5,524 bases of DNA from Betaproteobacteria bacterium (GCA_022601315.1 JAHZIU010000199.1:1-5524); one strand, 5' to 3'. Numbered from the stretch's first letter, positions 1 through 4,386 are shown. Numbers and translations are program-made. The notes: generated by a model from the letters alone, not told the origin.

Positions 1-125
1 AACCCGATGTATCTCGTTTTATGAATGGGAATTTTAGTCGTTTTACTGCGGATAAACTGATGGATTCTGTCAGACGTTTAGACTACAAAATGATTATCAC
101 AATTAGCCCTTACAAACAGGGTTAA
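1..125 (+). CDS. C-terminal end of an XRE/HigA-type antitoxin (5' partial)
   Basis: The frame is open from base 3 to the TAA at 123-125 and encodes the last 40 residues of a protein whose start lies outside the window. The segment PDVSRFMNGNFSRFT looks like the end of a helix-turn-helix recognition helix (compare 'QPxVSxLxxGKxxxFS'). It is followed by DKLMDSVRRLDYK and a beta-like tail, IITISP. This layout is typical of small XRE antitoxins of the HigA/HTH_37 kind, which neutralise RelE/HigB-like toxins and repress their own operon. By family habit the toxin gene would lie upstream, outside the window. It sits tail to tail with the partition operon, 77 bp away, as expected of a plasmid stability region. 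Only the tail is visible, so a plain XRE regulator cannot be excluded. Confidence 0.7.
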   Translation, partial: PDVSRFMNGNFSRFTADKLMDSVRRLDYKMIITISPYKQG

Positions 126-162
126 TCCTATCAGAAAGTGACTTTTTGAGCATAAATAAGAC

Positions 163-223
163 AGCATTAAAACAACGTTATAATAACATTAAAGTAACGT
201 TACTATGACGTTGTTTTAACATC
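163..223. repeat. Iteron array 1: AACGTT-type motif every 11 bp, downstream of the partition operon
   Basis: Hexamers start at 163 (AGCATT), 174 (AACGTT), 185 (AACATT), 196 (AACGTT), 207 (GACGTT) and 218 (AACATC), exactly 11 bp apart; the outer two are degenerate. The last three overlap the 3' end of the small partner gene. A perfect 12-bp inverted repeat (167-178 with 208-219) spans the array. Bases 189-203 are the exact reverse complement of 489-503 in array 2, so this array is inverted relative to the other two. It is probably part of the centromere or an operator bound by the ribbon-helix-helix protein. The repeats are seen directly; the role is inferred. Confidence 0.85.
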
Positions 224-460
224 ACGCCCTATCTTTTCTTTAATGGCGGTTAATATCCATGCATGGCGTGAAGGCGCAACGATATTTTGTTGCCTAATAT
301 TATCTATATCAGAAATAATATTTTCTGACAGTCTGAGTTGTACATTTTTCAAATCCGTCTTTCCTGCTCTTTTATGCGACTTAGGAACACTGCCCCCCTT
401 CTCTATCAAAGTTGCAATCTCTACTTCGTTAGGTTTCTTAGGCTTTCTGGCTATAGTCAT
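203..460 (-). CDS. Small ribbon-helix-helix partition protein (ParB/ParG-like partner of ParA)
   Basis: The 85-residue basic protein is encoded directly downstream of parA. Residues 1-37 form a Lys/Arg-rich, probably flexible tail (ARKPKKPNEVE, KSHKRAGKTD). Residues 38-78 fit a ribbon-helix-helix fold: a beta strand (KNVQLRL), helix A (about 46-56) and helix B (about 63-78). Such proteins dimerise through the strand, bind short repeated sites, repress their own operon and stimulate the ParA ATPase through the tail. The ATG is 2 nt past the parA stop, and its Shine-Dalgarno run GGGGGG (466-471) is made by the last Gly codons of parA, so translation is probably coupled. The iteron arrays on both sides are its likely targets. 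Family assignment is by architecture and context, as these proteins share little sequence; no symbol is given. Confidence 0.8.
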   Translation of the reverse strand: MTIARKPKKPNEVEIATLIEKGGSVPKSHKRAGKTDLKNVQLRLSENIISDIDNIRQQNIVAPSRHAWILTAIKEKIGRDVKTTS

Positions 461-462
461 GT

Positions 463-1140
463 TTACCCCCCAACAATTTCCAACATAGGTAACGTTACTT
501 TAACGTTAAAGCAATGTTGATATAACGTTATTATTTCATTTTTTGCTTTAATGTCATTTGGCTTGACTTCTATCACACTAAGTCCAGATGCTGCGGCATT
601 TCCAAATGCTTTCCTCATTCCAATTGTGCAGGATATAAAATCTAGGTTAGGAGTTTCTCTTATAACCTCACTAGCTTCCTCGTTATCATTTCCTCTGGGG
701 TCTGCACGATTAATAAAAGTGTAAGCTGCAAGGTTAGAATTGACTGTTCGCATCTCTTCTACAAGTCCACCTACTTTTTCCAACGTCCAAATATCAAAAG
801 AACGAGGAACAAAAGGAACTAGCAAAATATCTGATACCGATAATGCTGCTCTCTGACTACTCGTATCACGTCCACCTGTATCAATAATTATTGTTTCATA
901 CTTGTCCGCTAATCGGGCTGTTTCTGTCCGAACGGCAGCACCGCTTAATTTAATACTTGTATAGGATGGTTTATTGGGATGCTGCTCATTACGAAGAATT
1001 GTAAAATCTGATGATGTTTCTTGGTCATCTGCATCTATCAGCAAAACATCTTCACCCCTAATTGCAGATATTACTGCTAGATTCGTTGCAATTGTAGTTT
1101 TTCCTGAACCGCCTTTAATGCCACCAATAGTAACAATCAT
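463..1140 (-). CDS. parA: ParA-type partition ATPase (short, type Ib)
   Basis: The 225-residue protein is a deviant Walker ATPase that segregates plasmids by cycling on the nucleoid with its centromere-binding partner. The deviant Walker A motif KGGSGKTT is at residues 9-16 with the signature Lys9. Walker A' (LLIDADDQ) is at 33-40 and Walker B (IIIDTGG) at 84-90. There is no N-terminal helix-turn-helix domain, which marks type Ib ParA; in that class the small partner, not ParA, usually represses the operon. The ATG at 1138-1140 has a good GGAG ribosome binding site (1146-1149). It is the first gene of a two-gene leftward operon. Its last codons also hold iteron array 2 and the Shine-Dalgarno of the next gene, so three functions share about 70 bp. 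A MinD- or Soj-like role is less likely given the partner and repeats. Confidence 0.9.
   Translation of the reverse strand: MIVTIGGIKGGSGKTTIATNLAVISAIRGEDVLLIDADDQETSSDFTILRNEQHPNKPSYTSIKLSGAAVRTETARLADKYETIIIDTGGRDTSSQRAALSVSDILLVPFVPRSFDIWTLEKVGGLVEEMRTVNSNLAAYTFINRADPRGNDNEEASEVIRETPNLDFISCTIGMRKAFGNAAASGLSVIEVKPNDIKAKNEIITLYQHCFNVKVTLPMLEIVGG
466..471 (-). promoter_or_regulatory. Ribosome binding site of the small partition gene, inside parA
   Basis: On the minus strand GGGGGG lies 5 nt before the ATG of the partner gene and is formed by the last two Gly codons of parA. This supports the chosen start and suggests coupled translation. Confidence 0.7.
491..529. repeat. Iteron array 2: four AACGTT-type motifs every 11 bp within the 3' end of parA
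   Basis: Hexamers start at 491, 502 and 524 (AACGTT) and at 513 (AATGTT), in strict 11-bp register. The array lies entirely within the parA coding sequence, where it encodes residues around TLYQHCFNVKVTL, and ends about 30 bp before the partner gene's start codon. Bases 491-507 are identical over 17 bp to 1167-1183 in array 3. A protein bound here could act as a centromere complex or affect expression of the second gene. I see no convincing promoter inside it. Confidence 0.85.
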
Positions 1141-1145
1141 AAATA

Positions 1146-1149
1146 CTCC
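1146..1149 (-). promoter_or_regulatory. Ribosome binding site of parA
   Basis: GGAG on the minus strand ends 5 nt before the ATG and supports the chosen parA start. Confidence 0.7.
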
Positions 1150-1155
1150 ATACGT

Positions 1156-1205
1156 AACGTTACAACAACGTTACTTTAACGTTCTTATAACGTTAATTCA
1201 ACATT
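1156..1205. repeat. Iteron array 3: five AACGTT-type motifs every 11 bp upstream of parA
   Basis: Exact AACGTT copies start at 1156, 1167, 1178 and 1189, and a degenerate AACATT follows at 1200, all 11 bp apart. This is the most regular of the three arrays and covers the whole region between the parA ribosome binding site and the predicted -35 box. One motif per helical turn would put a row of bound dimers on one face of the DNA. It is the likely centromere and operator of the partition operon. Confidence 0.9.
1173..1201 (-). promoter_or_regulatory. Predicted promoter of the partition operon, overlapped by iterons
   Basis: On the minus strand a -35 box TTGAAT (1196-1201) and a -10 box TAAAGT (1173-1178) are separated by 17 bp. 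Each matches the sigma-70 consensus at four of six positions. Iterons at 1178 and 1189 fill the spacer and the motif at 1200 overlaps the -35, so binding of the partner protein would be expected to block transcription. This is read by eye and is unproven. Confidence 0.45.
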
Positions 1206-1263
1206 AAAATAAAAATTTATTATTGTTCAGTAGAAGGCTTTAATTAAGGCCATTCAAAATAAT

Positions 1264-1295
1264 AAGGCTGACAAATCCTAAGCCCTGCCAGCCTT
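1264..1295 (-). terminator. Possible terminator for leftward transcripts from the recombinase region
   Basis: The arms 1264-1272 and 1287-1295 pair over 9 bp with one mismatch around a 14-nt loop. On the minus strand the stem is followed by the T-rich run ATTATTTTG. It would end transcripts coming from the recombinase and the small ORF before they reach the partition promoter. The loop is large and the T-run interrupted, so this is a weak call. Confidence 0.35.
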
Positions 1296-1409
1296 CAATA
1301 GTGGTTTATCACTGTTGGCGGTCATCGGCTCCCCAGCCTGTACCGCAAAGCGACGATAGAATAAATTTTTGTGCTTGTCTATTTCTTTGAAATCAAATTT
1401 TATAGATGA
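1278..1409 (-). pseudogene. Possible C-terminal remnant of an unidentified gene
   Basis: A minus-strand frame without a usable start runs from after a TGA (1410-1412) to a TAG at 1278-1280. It reads like real protein: it contains KFDFKEIDKHKN, FYRRFAVQAGEPM and a tail ending KPLLKAGRA. The same frame continues upstream of the TGA as DDIESIKDALT before meeting another stop. This pattern suggests the end of a decayed gene rather than random DNA. I do not recognise the family. It could instead be a chance open stretch, or a short gene beginning at the internal ATG (1323-1325), though that would leave only 15 residues. Confidence 0.25.
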
Positions 1410-1478
1410 TCAGGTAAGCGCATCTTTGATGCTTTCAATATCATCGGTTTGCTTAGATCATTGAGGCACAACAACAAC

Positions 1479-1667
1479 CTAGCTACGTTCACCAAAATAG
1501 TGTTGATATTTTGCTTTCAGTCTCTCTGTTGGCTTGGATTTTCTATACAGTAGACGCACAATAAAACCACCCATAAAAGACAACAATAAATTACAAGGAA
1601 TAATTGAAAAATATCCAGCCATAGTTGATGCCATGGAAACAGAAAAACAAGATAGGATAGTCACCAC
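1479..1667 (-). CDS. Small hydrophobic protein of unknown function, overlapping the recombinase
   Basis: The frame encodes 62 residues from a GTG at 1665-1667. Residues about 3-40 are almost continuously hydrophobic, enough for one long or two short membrane segments separated by the Pro24 region. A basic tail follows (YRKSKPTERLKAKYQHYFG). The predicted start lies inside the last codons of the recombinase gene, a 7-bp overlap that allows translational coupling. No clear Shine-Dalgarno is seen, and an internal ATG (residue 12) is an alternative start. I do not recognise it. It may be a real small membrane protein co-expressed with the recombinase or the remains of a longer gene. Confidence 0.4.
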   Translation of the reverse strand: MVTILSCFSVSMASTMAGYFSIIPCNLLLSFMGGFIVRLLYRKSKPTERLKAKYQHYFGERS

Positions 1668-2245
1668 ATCCGACTAGCTAACTCTCTTTCTTCATCTCCC
1701 ACCGCATCCATGTAAATCGCGGTTGTCTCAATGCTGCGATGACCAAGCCATTTTTGAACAAGGCGAGGATTTCTTGTATCCGCTGAAGCCTTCACCCCAA
1801 ACGCATGACGCAACCCTTTAGGGCTGGCATGAGCACCAGAAATCCCCGCTTGTTGCATCATTCCACAAATATGCTTAGTTGCTTGGCAACGTTTCCACGA
1901 CCAAAGCAATGTTTTAGAACCGCTTAATTTGCCCTTCTGAGCCTTTCTGATGCGATGAACGAGGTCTAAGGCATATAACGTGCTATCAGGAACAGGAATG
2001 GCTCTAAAAACGATTCTGTCACGTTGTTTGAGGGTACGAAAGATGATTGTTTTATTAGACAGGTCAATTTTATCGGCAGTTAAGGCTAACGCCTCGGATA
2101 TTCTGCACCCCGTATAAGCCATCACAAGGCACAGTGTTTGCACTTCACCTCGCTCATGTTGATTAGCCTCTTTCAAGAAGAGGTCACGCTCCTCTGAGGT
2201 TAGATATTTACGTTTTCCATCACTTGTATACAGTTCTCTAGACAT
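1661..2245 (-). CDS. Orphan tyrosine recombinase/integrase, catalytic domain only
   Basis: The 194-residue protein has the phage-integrase catalytic fold and catalyses site-specific strand exchange through a 3'-phosphotyrosine. Visible catalytic residues are Arg48 in TGCRISEAL, Lys73 on the beta-hairpin (TLKQRDR), Arg146 in PKGLRHAFG, His169 in WLGHRS and the nucleophile Tyr178 in TAIYMD. The first residue of the H-x-x-R box is Lys143 instead of His. At 194 residues it lacks the N-terminal core-binding domain of lambda-type or Xer integrases (about 300 or more) and is closer in size to FimB/FimE. It could invert or excise a segment, or resolve plasmid multimers. A TAA four codons before the ATG fixes the start. 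No Shine-Dalgarno is present; the predicted promoter would start transcription at the ATG. The family call is firm, the job is not. Confidence 0.88.
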   Translation of the reverse strand: MSRELYTSDGKRKYLTSEERDLFLKEANQHERGEVQTLCLVMAYTGCRISEALALTADKIDLSNKTIIFRTLKQRDRIVFRAIPVPDSTLYALDLVHRIRKAQKGKLSGSKTLLWSWKRCQATKHICGMMQQAGISGAHASPKGLRHAFGVKASADTRNPRLVQKWLGHRSIETTAIYMDAVGDEERELASRMW

Positions 2246-2251
2246 TTGTAT

Positions 2252-2279
2252 ACTTTAGCGGAAAGGATAGGTGGGTCAA
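2252..2279 (-). promoter_or_regulatory. Predicted promoter of the recombinase gene, giving a leaderless mRNA
   Basis: On the minus strand a -35 box TTGACC (2274-2279, five of six consensus bases) and a -10 box TAAAGT (2252-2257, four of six) are 16 bp apart. Transcription would begin about 7 nt past the -10, at or next to the A of the ATG (2245). This fits the missing Shine-Dalgarno. Copies of TTGTATAC at 2224-2231 and 2246-2253, 22 bp apart, flank the start. Confidence 0.45.
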
Positions 2280-2285
2280 GGCTTA

Positions 2286-2333
2286 ATTTTTACGCCTGGT
2301 TGAGCTTTTTGAGCAAAACCAAGCCGTAAAAAT
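2286..2333. repeat. Long imperfect inverted repeat upstream of the recombinase (core A)
   Basis: The outer arms ATTTTTACG (2286-2294) and CGTAAAAAT (2325-2333) match perfectly over 9 bp. Inside them TGGTT (2297-2301) faces AACCA (2317-2321). The centre holds CTTTTTGAGCAAAA (2305-2318), which resembles cores B and C further upstream. It is probably a recombinase or regulator binding site. Confidence 0.5.
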
Positions 2334-2334
2334 C

Positions 2335-2358
2335 ATACACTTTCATAGCAAAGTGTAT
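2335..2358. repeat. Perfect 9-bp inverted repeat with a 6-bp spacer (core B, recombination-site-like)
   Basis: ATACACTTT (2335-2343) and AAAGTGTAT (2350-2358) are exact reverse complements around the 6-bp spacer CATAGC. Two recombinase-binding arms around a 6-8 bp crossover region is the classic tyrosine-recombinase core layout. It lies about 90 bp upstream of the recombinase gene. Its use as a crossover site is inferred. Confidence 0.5.
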
Positions 2359-2383
2359 TGTCTTAGATCGCTAGTTCAAAACT

Positions 2384-2402
2384 ATGCACTTTCAGTGCAA
2401 GG
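2384..2402. repeat. Degenerate direct copy of core B (core C)
   Basis: ATGCACTTTCAGTGCAAGG matches 2335-2353 at 15 of 19 positions, 49 bp further on. It holds its own inverted repeat, TGCACT/AGTGCA (2385-2390, 2394-2399). The left arm and part of the spacer are conserved relative to core B and the right arm is not, as often seen in accessory or half sites. Confidence 0.4.
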
Positions 2403-2507
2403 CTTTAGCTGCTACACATTTTTCACTACAACTCAATGAATGGTTCTTAATGATAGGACTCATGTTAAGAATTTGTTGATGCCACTAAAATGGTCATATT
2501 TGTAAAG

Positions 2508-2565
2508 CTAAATCCGCCAAGAAGTGTCGTAATAGTAGTTAACTTCTGGATTTTTTTGTTAGGCC
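2508..2565 (-). other. attC-like imperfect fold behind the mddA-like gene
   Basis: Read on the minus strand, GCCTAAC (2559-2565), a perfect match to the RYYYAAC end of integron attC sites, follows the stop of the methyltransferase gene by 6 nt. Pairing arms CCAGAAGT and ACTTCTTGG follow around a 16-nt centre, then ATTTAGC where GTTRRRY would be expected. Spacers of 8 and 3 nt and the poor second end are unlike a working attC. On the plus strand the same fold is followed by seven T and could be a terminator, though no plus-strand gene precedes it. Confidence 0.25.
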
Positions 2566-2571
2566 TATGTG

Positions 2572-3306
2572 CTAGTCTCCTTTCTTGGGTGGCAATGGAA
2601 CAATCATAGAGACCTCAGACTTATACTCTTCATACTTACTGCCATGCATAGAAACCAGGTCTTTTTCTTCAAAAAATATTCCTATCAACACGTAACCTAA
2701 AGTAGCCACTGCAAACAACAAATGGGCTGTTGTCATAATAGGTGTTGCCCAAAATGCTACGGTGAAACCAAAGTAAATTGGGTGACGGACAACTTTGTAA
2801 AATACTGGTTTTTTAAATTCGCAATGTGACAATTCCTTGCCTTTTAGATTAAAAAAGACCTGTTTCAATCCAAACAACTCAAAATGATCGATCAAAAAAG
2901 TGCTTAAAAGAACAAACAGCCACCCAACGAGAGATATAACTATAAGCAGTGTTCCCAAAGTTGAATTAGACACATCCCATATTACACCACCCATAGGACG
3001 CCACTGCCAAAAAAGGAGGATCAATGCCAAGCTTGAAGCAAGCACATAAGTGCTTCTTTCAATAGTGGTAGGCACAAACTTCGTCCACTTTTCTTTGAAT
3101 CCTTGTCGAGCCATTACGCTATGTTGAACTGCAAACACTCCCAACAATAAAATATTTATTAGCAAAGCTTCAGCTAATGGTGTTACAGAACCAGTGTCCA
3201 TAGACTTTTGTACAATGAAGTTACCTACAAAACCTATTGCATAGAGGAAAGTTCCAAAAAATATTACGTAGCAAATCACACCGTATAGAAAAAATAAAAA
3301 TCGCAT
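2572..3306 (-). CDS. mddA: MddA-like methanethiol S-methyltransferase, integral membrane
   Basis: The 244-residue protein belongs to the isoprenylcysteine methyltransferase/NnrU membrane superfamily. It carries features I associate with MddA, which makes dimethyl sulfide from methanethiol using S-adenosylmethionine. These are an early QHS (61-63), ER after the second segment (83-84), [10 protein letters not shown] (140-149), the cofactor-site motif VRHPIYFGF (173-181), [14 protein letters not shown] (186-199) and FEEKDL (212-217) followed by HGSKYEEYK. Hydrophobic stretches suggest five or six membrane segments, at about 4-30, 45-62, 86-102, 118-138, 178-191 and 194-211. The ATG has a strong GGAAGG ribosome binding site. 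It has no co-directional neighbour within 300 bp, so it is probably transcribed alone. Assignment to MddA over other NnrU-like methyltransferases is likely but rests on motif recall. Confidence 0.75.
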   Translation of the reverse strand: MRFLFFLYGVICYVIFFGTFLYAIGFVGNFIVQKSMDTGSVTPLAEALLINILLLGVFAVQHSVMARQGFKEKWTKFVPTTIERSTYVLASSLALILLFWQWRPMGGVIWDVSNSTLGTLLIVISLVGWLFVLLSTFLIDHFELFGLKQVFFNLKGKELSHCEFKKPVFYKVVRHPIYFGFTVAFWATPIMTTAHLLFAVATLGYVLIGIFFEEKDLVSMHGSKYEEYKSEVSMIVPLPPKKGD

Positions 3307-3357
3307 AAATACCCTTCCATTTTATTAAAATTAAGTTTTATGATTGTTAGTGTAGTG

Positions 3358-3478
3358 GTGTGACTGGCATGATAGTCAGCCGGCTGGTGAAAGTCTAGCC
3401 TTTGCACTGTGAGGAGGGAAGTAGTAGGCGAACGCAAGGATGTCCTCGGAAAAGCTTAAGGAGCTCGCCGTTGATTGC
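3358..3478 (+). mobile_element. Truncated 5' end of a group II intron (domain I), no ORF
   Basis: GTGTGAC at 3358-3364 resembles the conserved intron 5' end GUGYG. Further on, CTGGTGAAAGTC (about 3384-3395), CACTGTGAGGAGGGAAGTAG (3405-3424) and GGCGAACGCAAGGATGTCC (3428-3446) strongly resemble domain I of bacterial group II introns. TCGGAAAAGCTTAAGGAG then matches the usual continuation. Several short stems are visible. After about 3478 the resemblance ends, and no reverse transcriptase frame or domain V/VI follows, so this is a dead fragment. The element also interrupts the upstream side of the mddA-like gene. The exact right boundary is uncertain and the intron class is not assigned. Confidence 0.6.
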
Positions 3479-3560
3479 CTTTTTATATTTTGCCTACAGA
3501 TGCCTCATACTTTTTGGCAATATGGTCATCTGGTTTATACTTGCACGTTGACAATTTTGT

Positions 3561-3600
3561 AAAAAATTGGTGTTCCGAAAATCCTCGTTTTTAGAACACC
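3561..3600 (-). terminator. Rho-independent terminator, minus strand (distal of a tandem pair)
   Basis: GGTGTTC (3569-3575) pairs with GAACACC (3594-3600). Inside, AAAA pairs with TTTT around a short loop. On the minus strand the stem is followed by AATTTTTTAC. The position, with no leftward gene feeding it, is odd. Confidence 0.5.
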
Positions 3601-3610
3601 GAAACTTAAG

Positions 3611-3646
3611 AACAAAAAGAGCTGAAAACGATGATATTTTCTGCTC
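3611..3646 (-). terminator. Rho-independent terminator, minus strand (proximal of a tandem pair)
   Basis: GAGCTGAAAA (3619-3628) pairs with TTTTCTGCTC (3637-3646) with one mismatch and an 8-nt loop. On the minus strand the stem is followed directly by TTTTTGTT. It lies 18 bp from the second hairpin, with the same polarity. Confidence 0.5.
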
Positions 3647-3685
3647 CAAAACACTGTACCAAAATAGAAGGTTGAATAATCGGTC

Positions 3686-3782
3686 TTTAACCCGTTTTTA
3701 ATACAAAAGTTGGTTAGGATAAATTTTAGGTAAACAATCAACCTTATGTCGCATTACGTACCTTTGTAGGATTTAACCCGTT
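3686..3782 (+). repeat. Spaced 11-bp direct repeat upstream of the DUF4388 gene
   Basis: TTTAACCCGTT occurs at 3686-3696 and again at 3772-3782. An 8-bp inverted pair, AAGGTTGA (3668-3675) and TCAACCTT (3738-3745), interleaves with it. These could be regulator sites for the gene starting at 3817, but the copies are short and 86 bp apart, so chance is possible. Confidence 0.3.
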
Positions 3783-3816
3783 ATTTTTCCAAAAATAGAC
3801 TCGAATTAGATAGTAT

Positions 3817-4386
3817 ATGAAGAAATTTAATAATTTAACATCAGATGAAGTAGTCAATGAAATTGAAAATTTGTGTTTGACTCAAAGCTCCGGCACGATT
3901 TATCTAACGAATGAGAAAGGAGTAATGGCTCAAATACTATTAATGGAAGGTAATATTGTTGATATTCGTTATCAGTCCATGCGCGGTATAGAAGCGTTAG
4001 AACTTATCTTTAAATCTATACGTTTTGGTTTTTTAAAATTTGCAGAACAAAATCAGTCAGTAATTAAATCTATGGTGGACACTAGCTTGCCACCAACGGA
4101 TCATATACTTGAGAAGCTCAATAAATATTCGAAAAATGTTGCGAAAGTTAGGGTATTTAAAGAAATTAGCAATGATAAACTAGCGAGGGCTTCAGAAATA
4201 GTTATTGCTGAGTTAACCGTGTATTTAGGGCCAATGGCAGCAATGGTGTGTGATGAATATCTTGAAAATGCTAAAGATCTGATGAGTGTTATGGGATCAT
4301 TGGACAGAATCGCCAACGAGATTGGCGATTCTGCTAAAGAAATCGAATTTAAAAGGCTTGTGACTGAAAATATTCAAAAACTTTAG
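3817..4386 (+). CDS. DUF4388 (PATAN-like) protein with a C-terminal helical domain
   Basis: The 189-residue soluble protein has no signal peptide or membrane segment. Residues about 5-102 match the DUF4388/PATAN pattern: SSGTIYL, then GVMAQILLMEGNIVDIRYQS, a conserved GIEAL and the closing GFLKF. Residues about 124-189 form a helical domain with ELTVYLGPMAAMV, resembling the DUF8082-type tail found behind DUF4388. Such proteins occur near receptor and response-regulator genes and are thought to act in signalling as protein-protein adaptors; no enzyme activity is known to me. A TAG two codons before the ATG fixes the start, and the Shine-Dalgarno is weak. It converges on the dCache-HAMP receptor gene, stops 22 bp apart. 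Bases 4305-4333 within the gene form a perfect 12-bp hairpin. Domain calls are by motif recall. Confidence 0.7.
   Translation: MKKFNNLTSDEVVNEIENLCLTQSSGTIYLTNEKGVMAQILLMEGNIVDIRYQSMRGIEALELIFKSIRFGFLKFAEQNQSVIKSMVDTSLPPTDHILEKLNKYSKNVAKVRVFKEISNDKLARASEIVIAELTVYLGPMAAMVCDEYLENAKDLMSVMGSLDRIANEIGDSAKEIEFKRLVTENIQKL
4305..4333. repeat. Perfect 12-bp inverted repeat inside the DUF4388 gene
   Basis: CAGAATCGCCAA (4305-4316) and TTGGCGATTCTG (4322-4333) pair without mismatch around the 5-nt loop CGAGA, within codons for RIANEIGDSA. No T-run follows on either strand, so it is not a standard terminator. Confidence 0.8.

Noticed and set aside
130..152. Terminator of the antitoxin gene around AAAGTGACTTTTT
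   Set aside because: The stem would be about 5 bp with a one-base loop, too tight to form.
243..488. Plus-strand ORFs of 81 and 60 residues opposite the partition partner gene
   Set aside because: They are antisense to a well-supported coding region and have no recognisable domain.
163..1205. CRISPR array or replication-origin iterons as explanation of the repeats
   Set aside because: The units are 11 bp with no unique spacers, so CRISPR is excluded. No rep gene, DnaA box cluster or AT-rich unwinding region adjoins them, and the partition context fits better.
974..1207. Plus-strand ORF of 77 residues opposite the start of parA
   Set aside because: It overlaps the Walker A coding region antisense and runs into the iterons.
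3358..3478. Riboswitch, for example cobalamin type, upstream of a gene
   Set aside because: The conserved cobalamin-box sequence is not recognisable, the next gene on that strand starts over 330 bp away, and the domain I motifs of a group II intron match better.
3535..3741. 68-residue minus-strand ORF starting at a TTG
   Set aside because: It has no ribosome binding site or family resemblance and runs through both predicted terminator hairpins, so it is probably noncoding.
4101..4316. Minus-strand ORF of 71 residues inside the DUF4388 gene
   Set aside because: It is an antisense shadow of a gene with clear domain structure.
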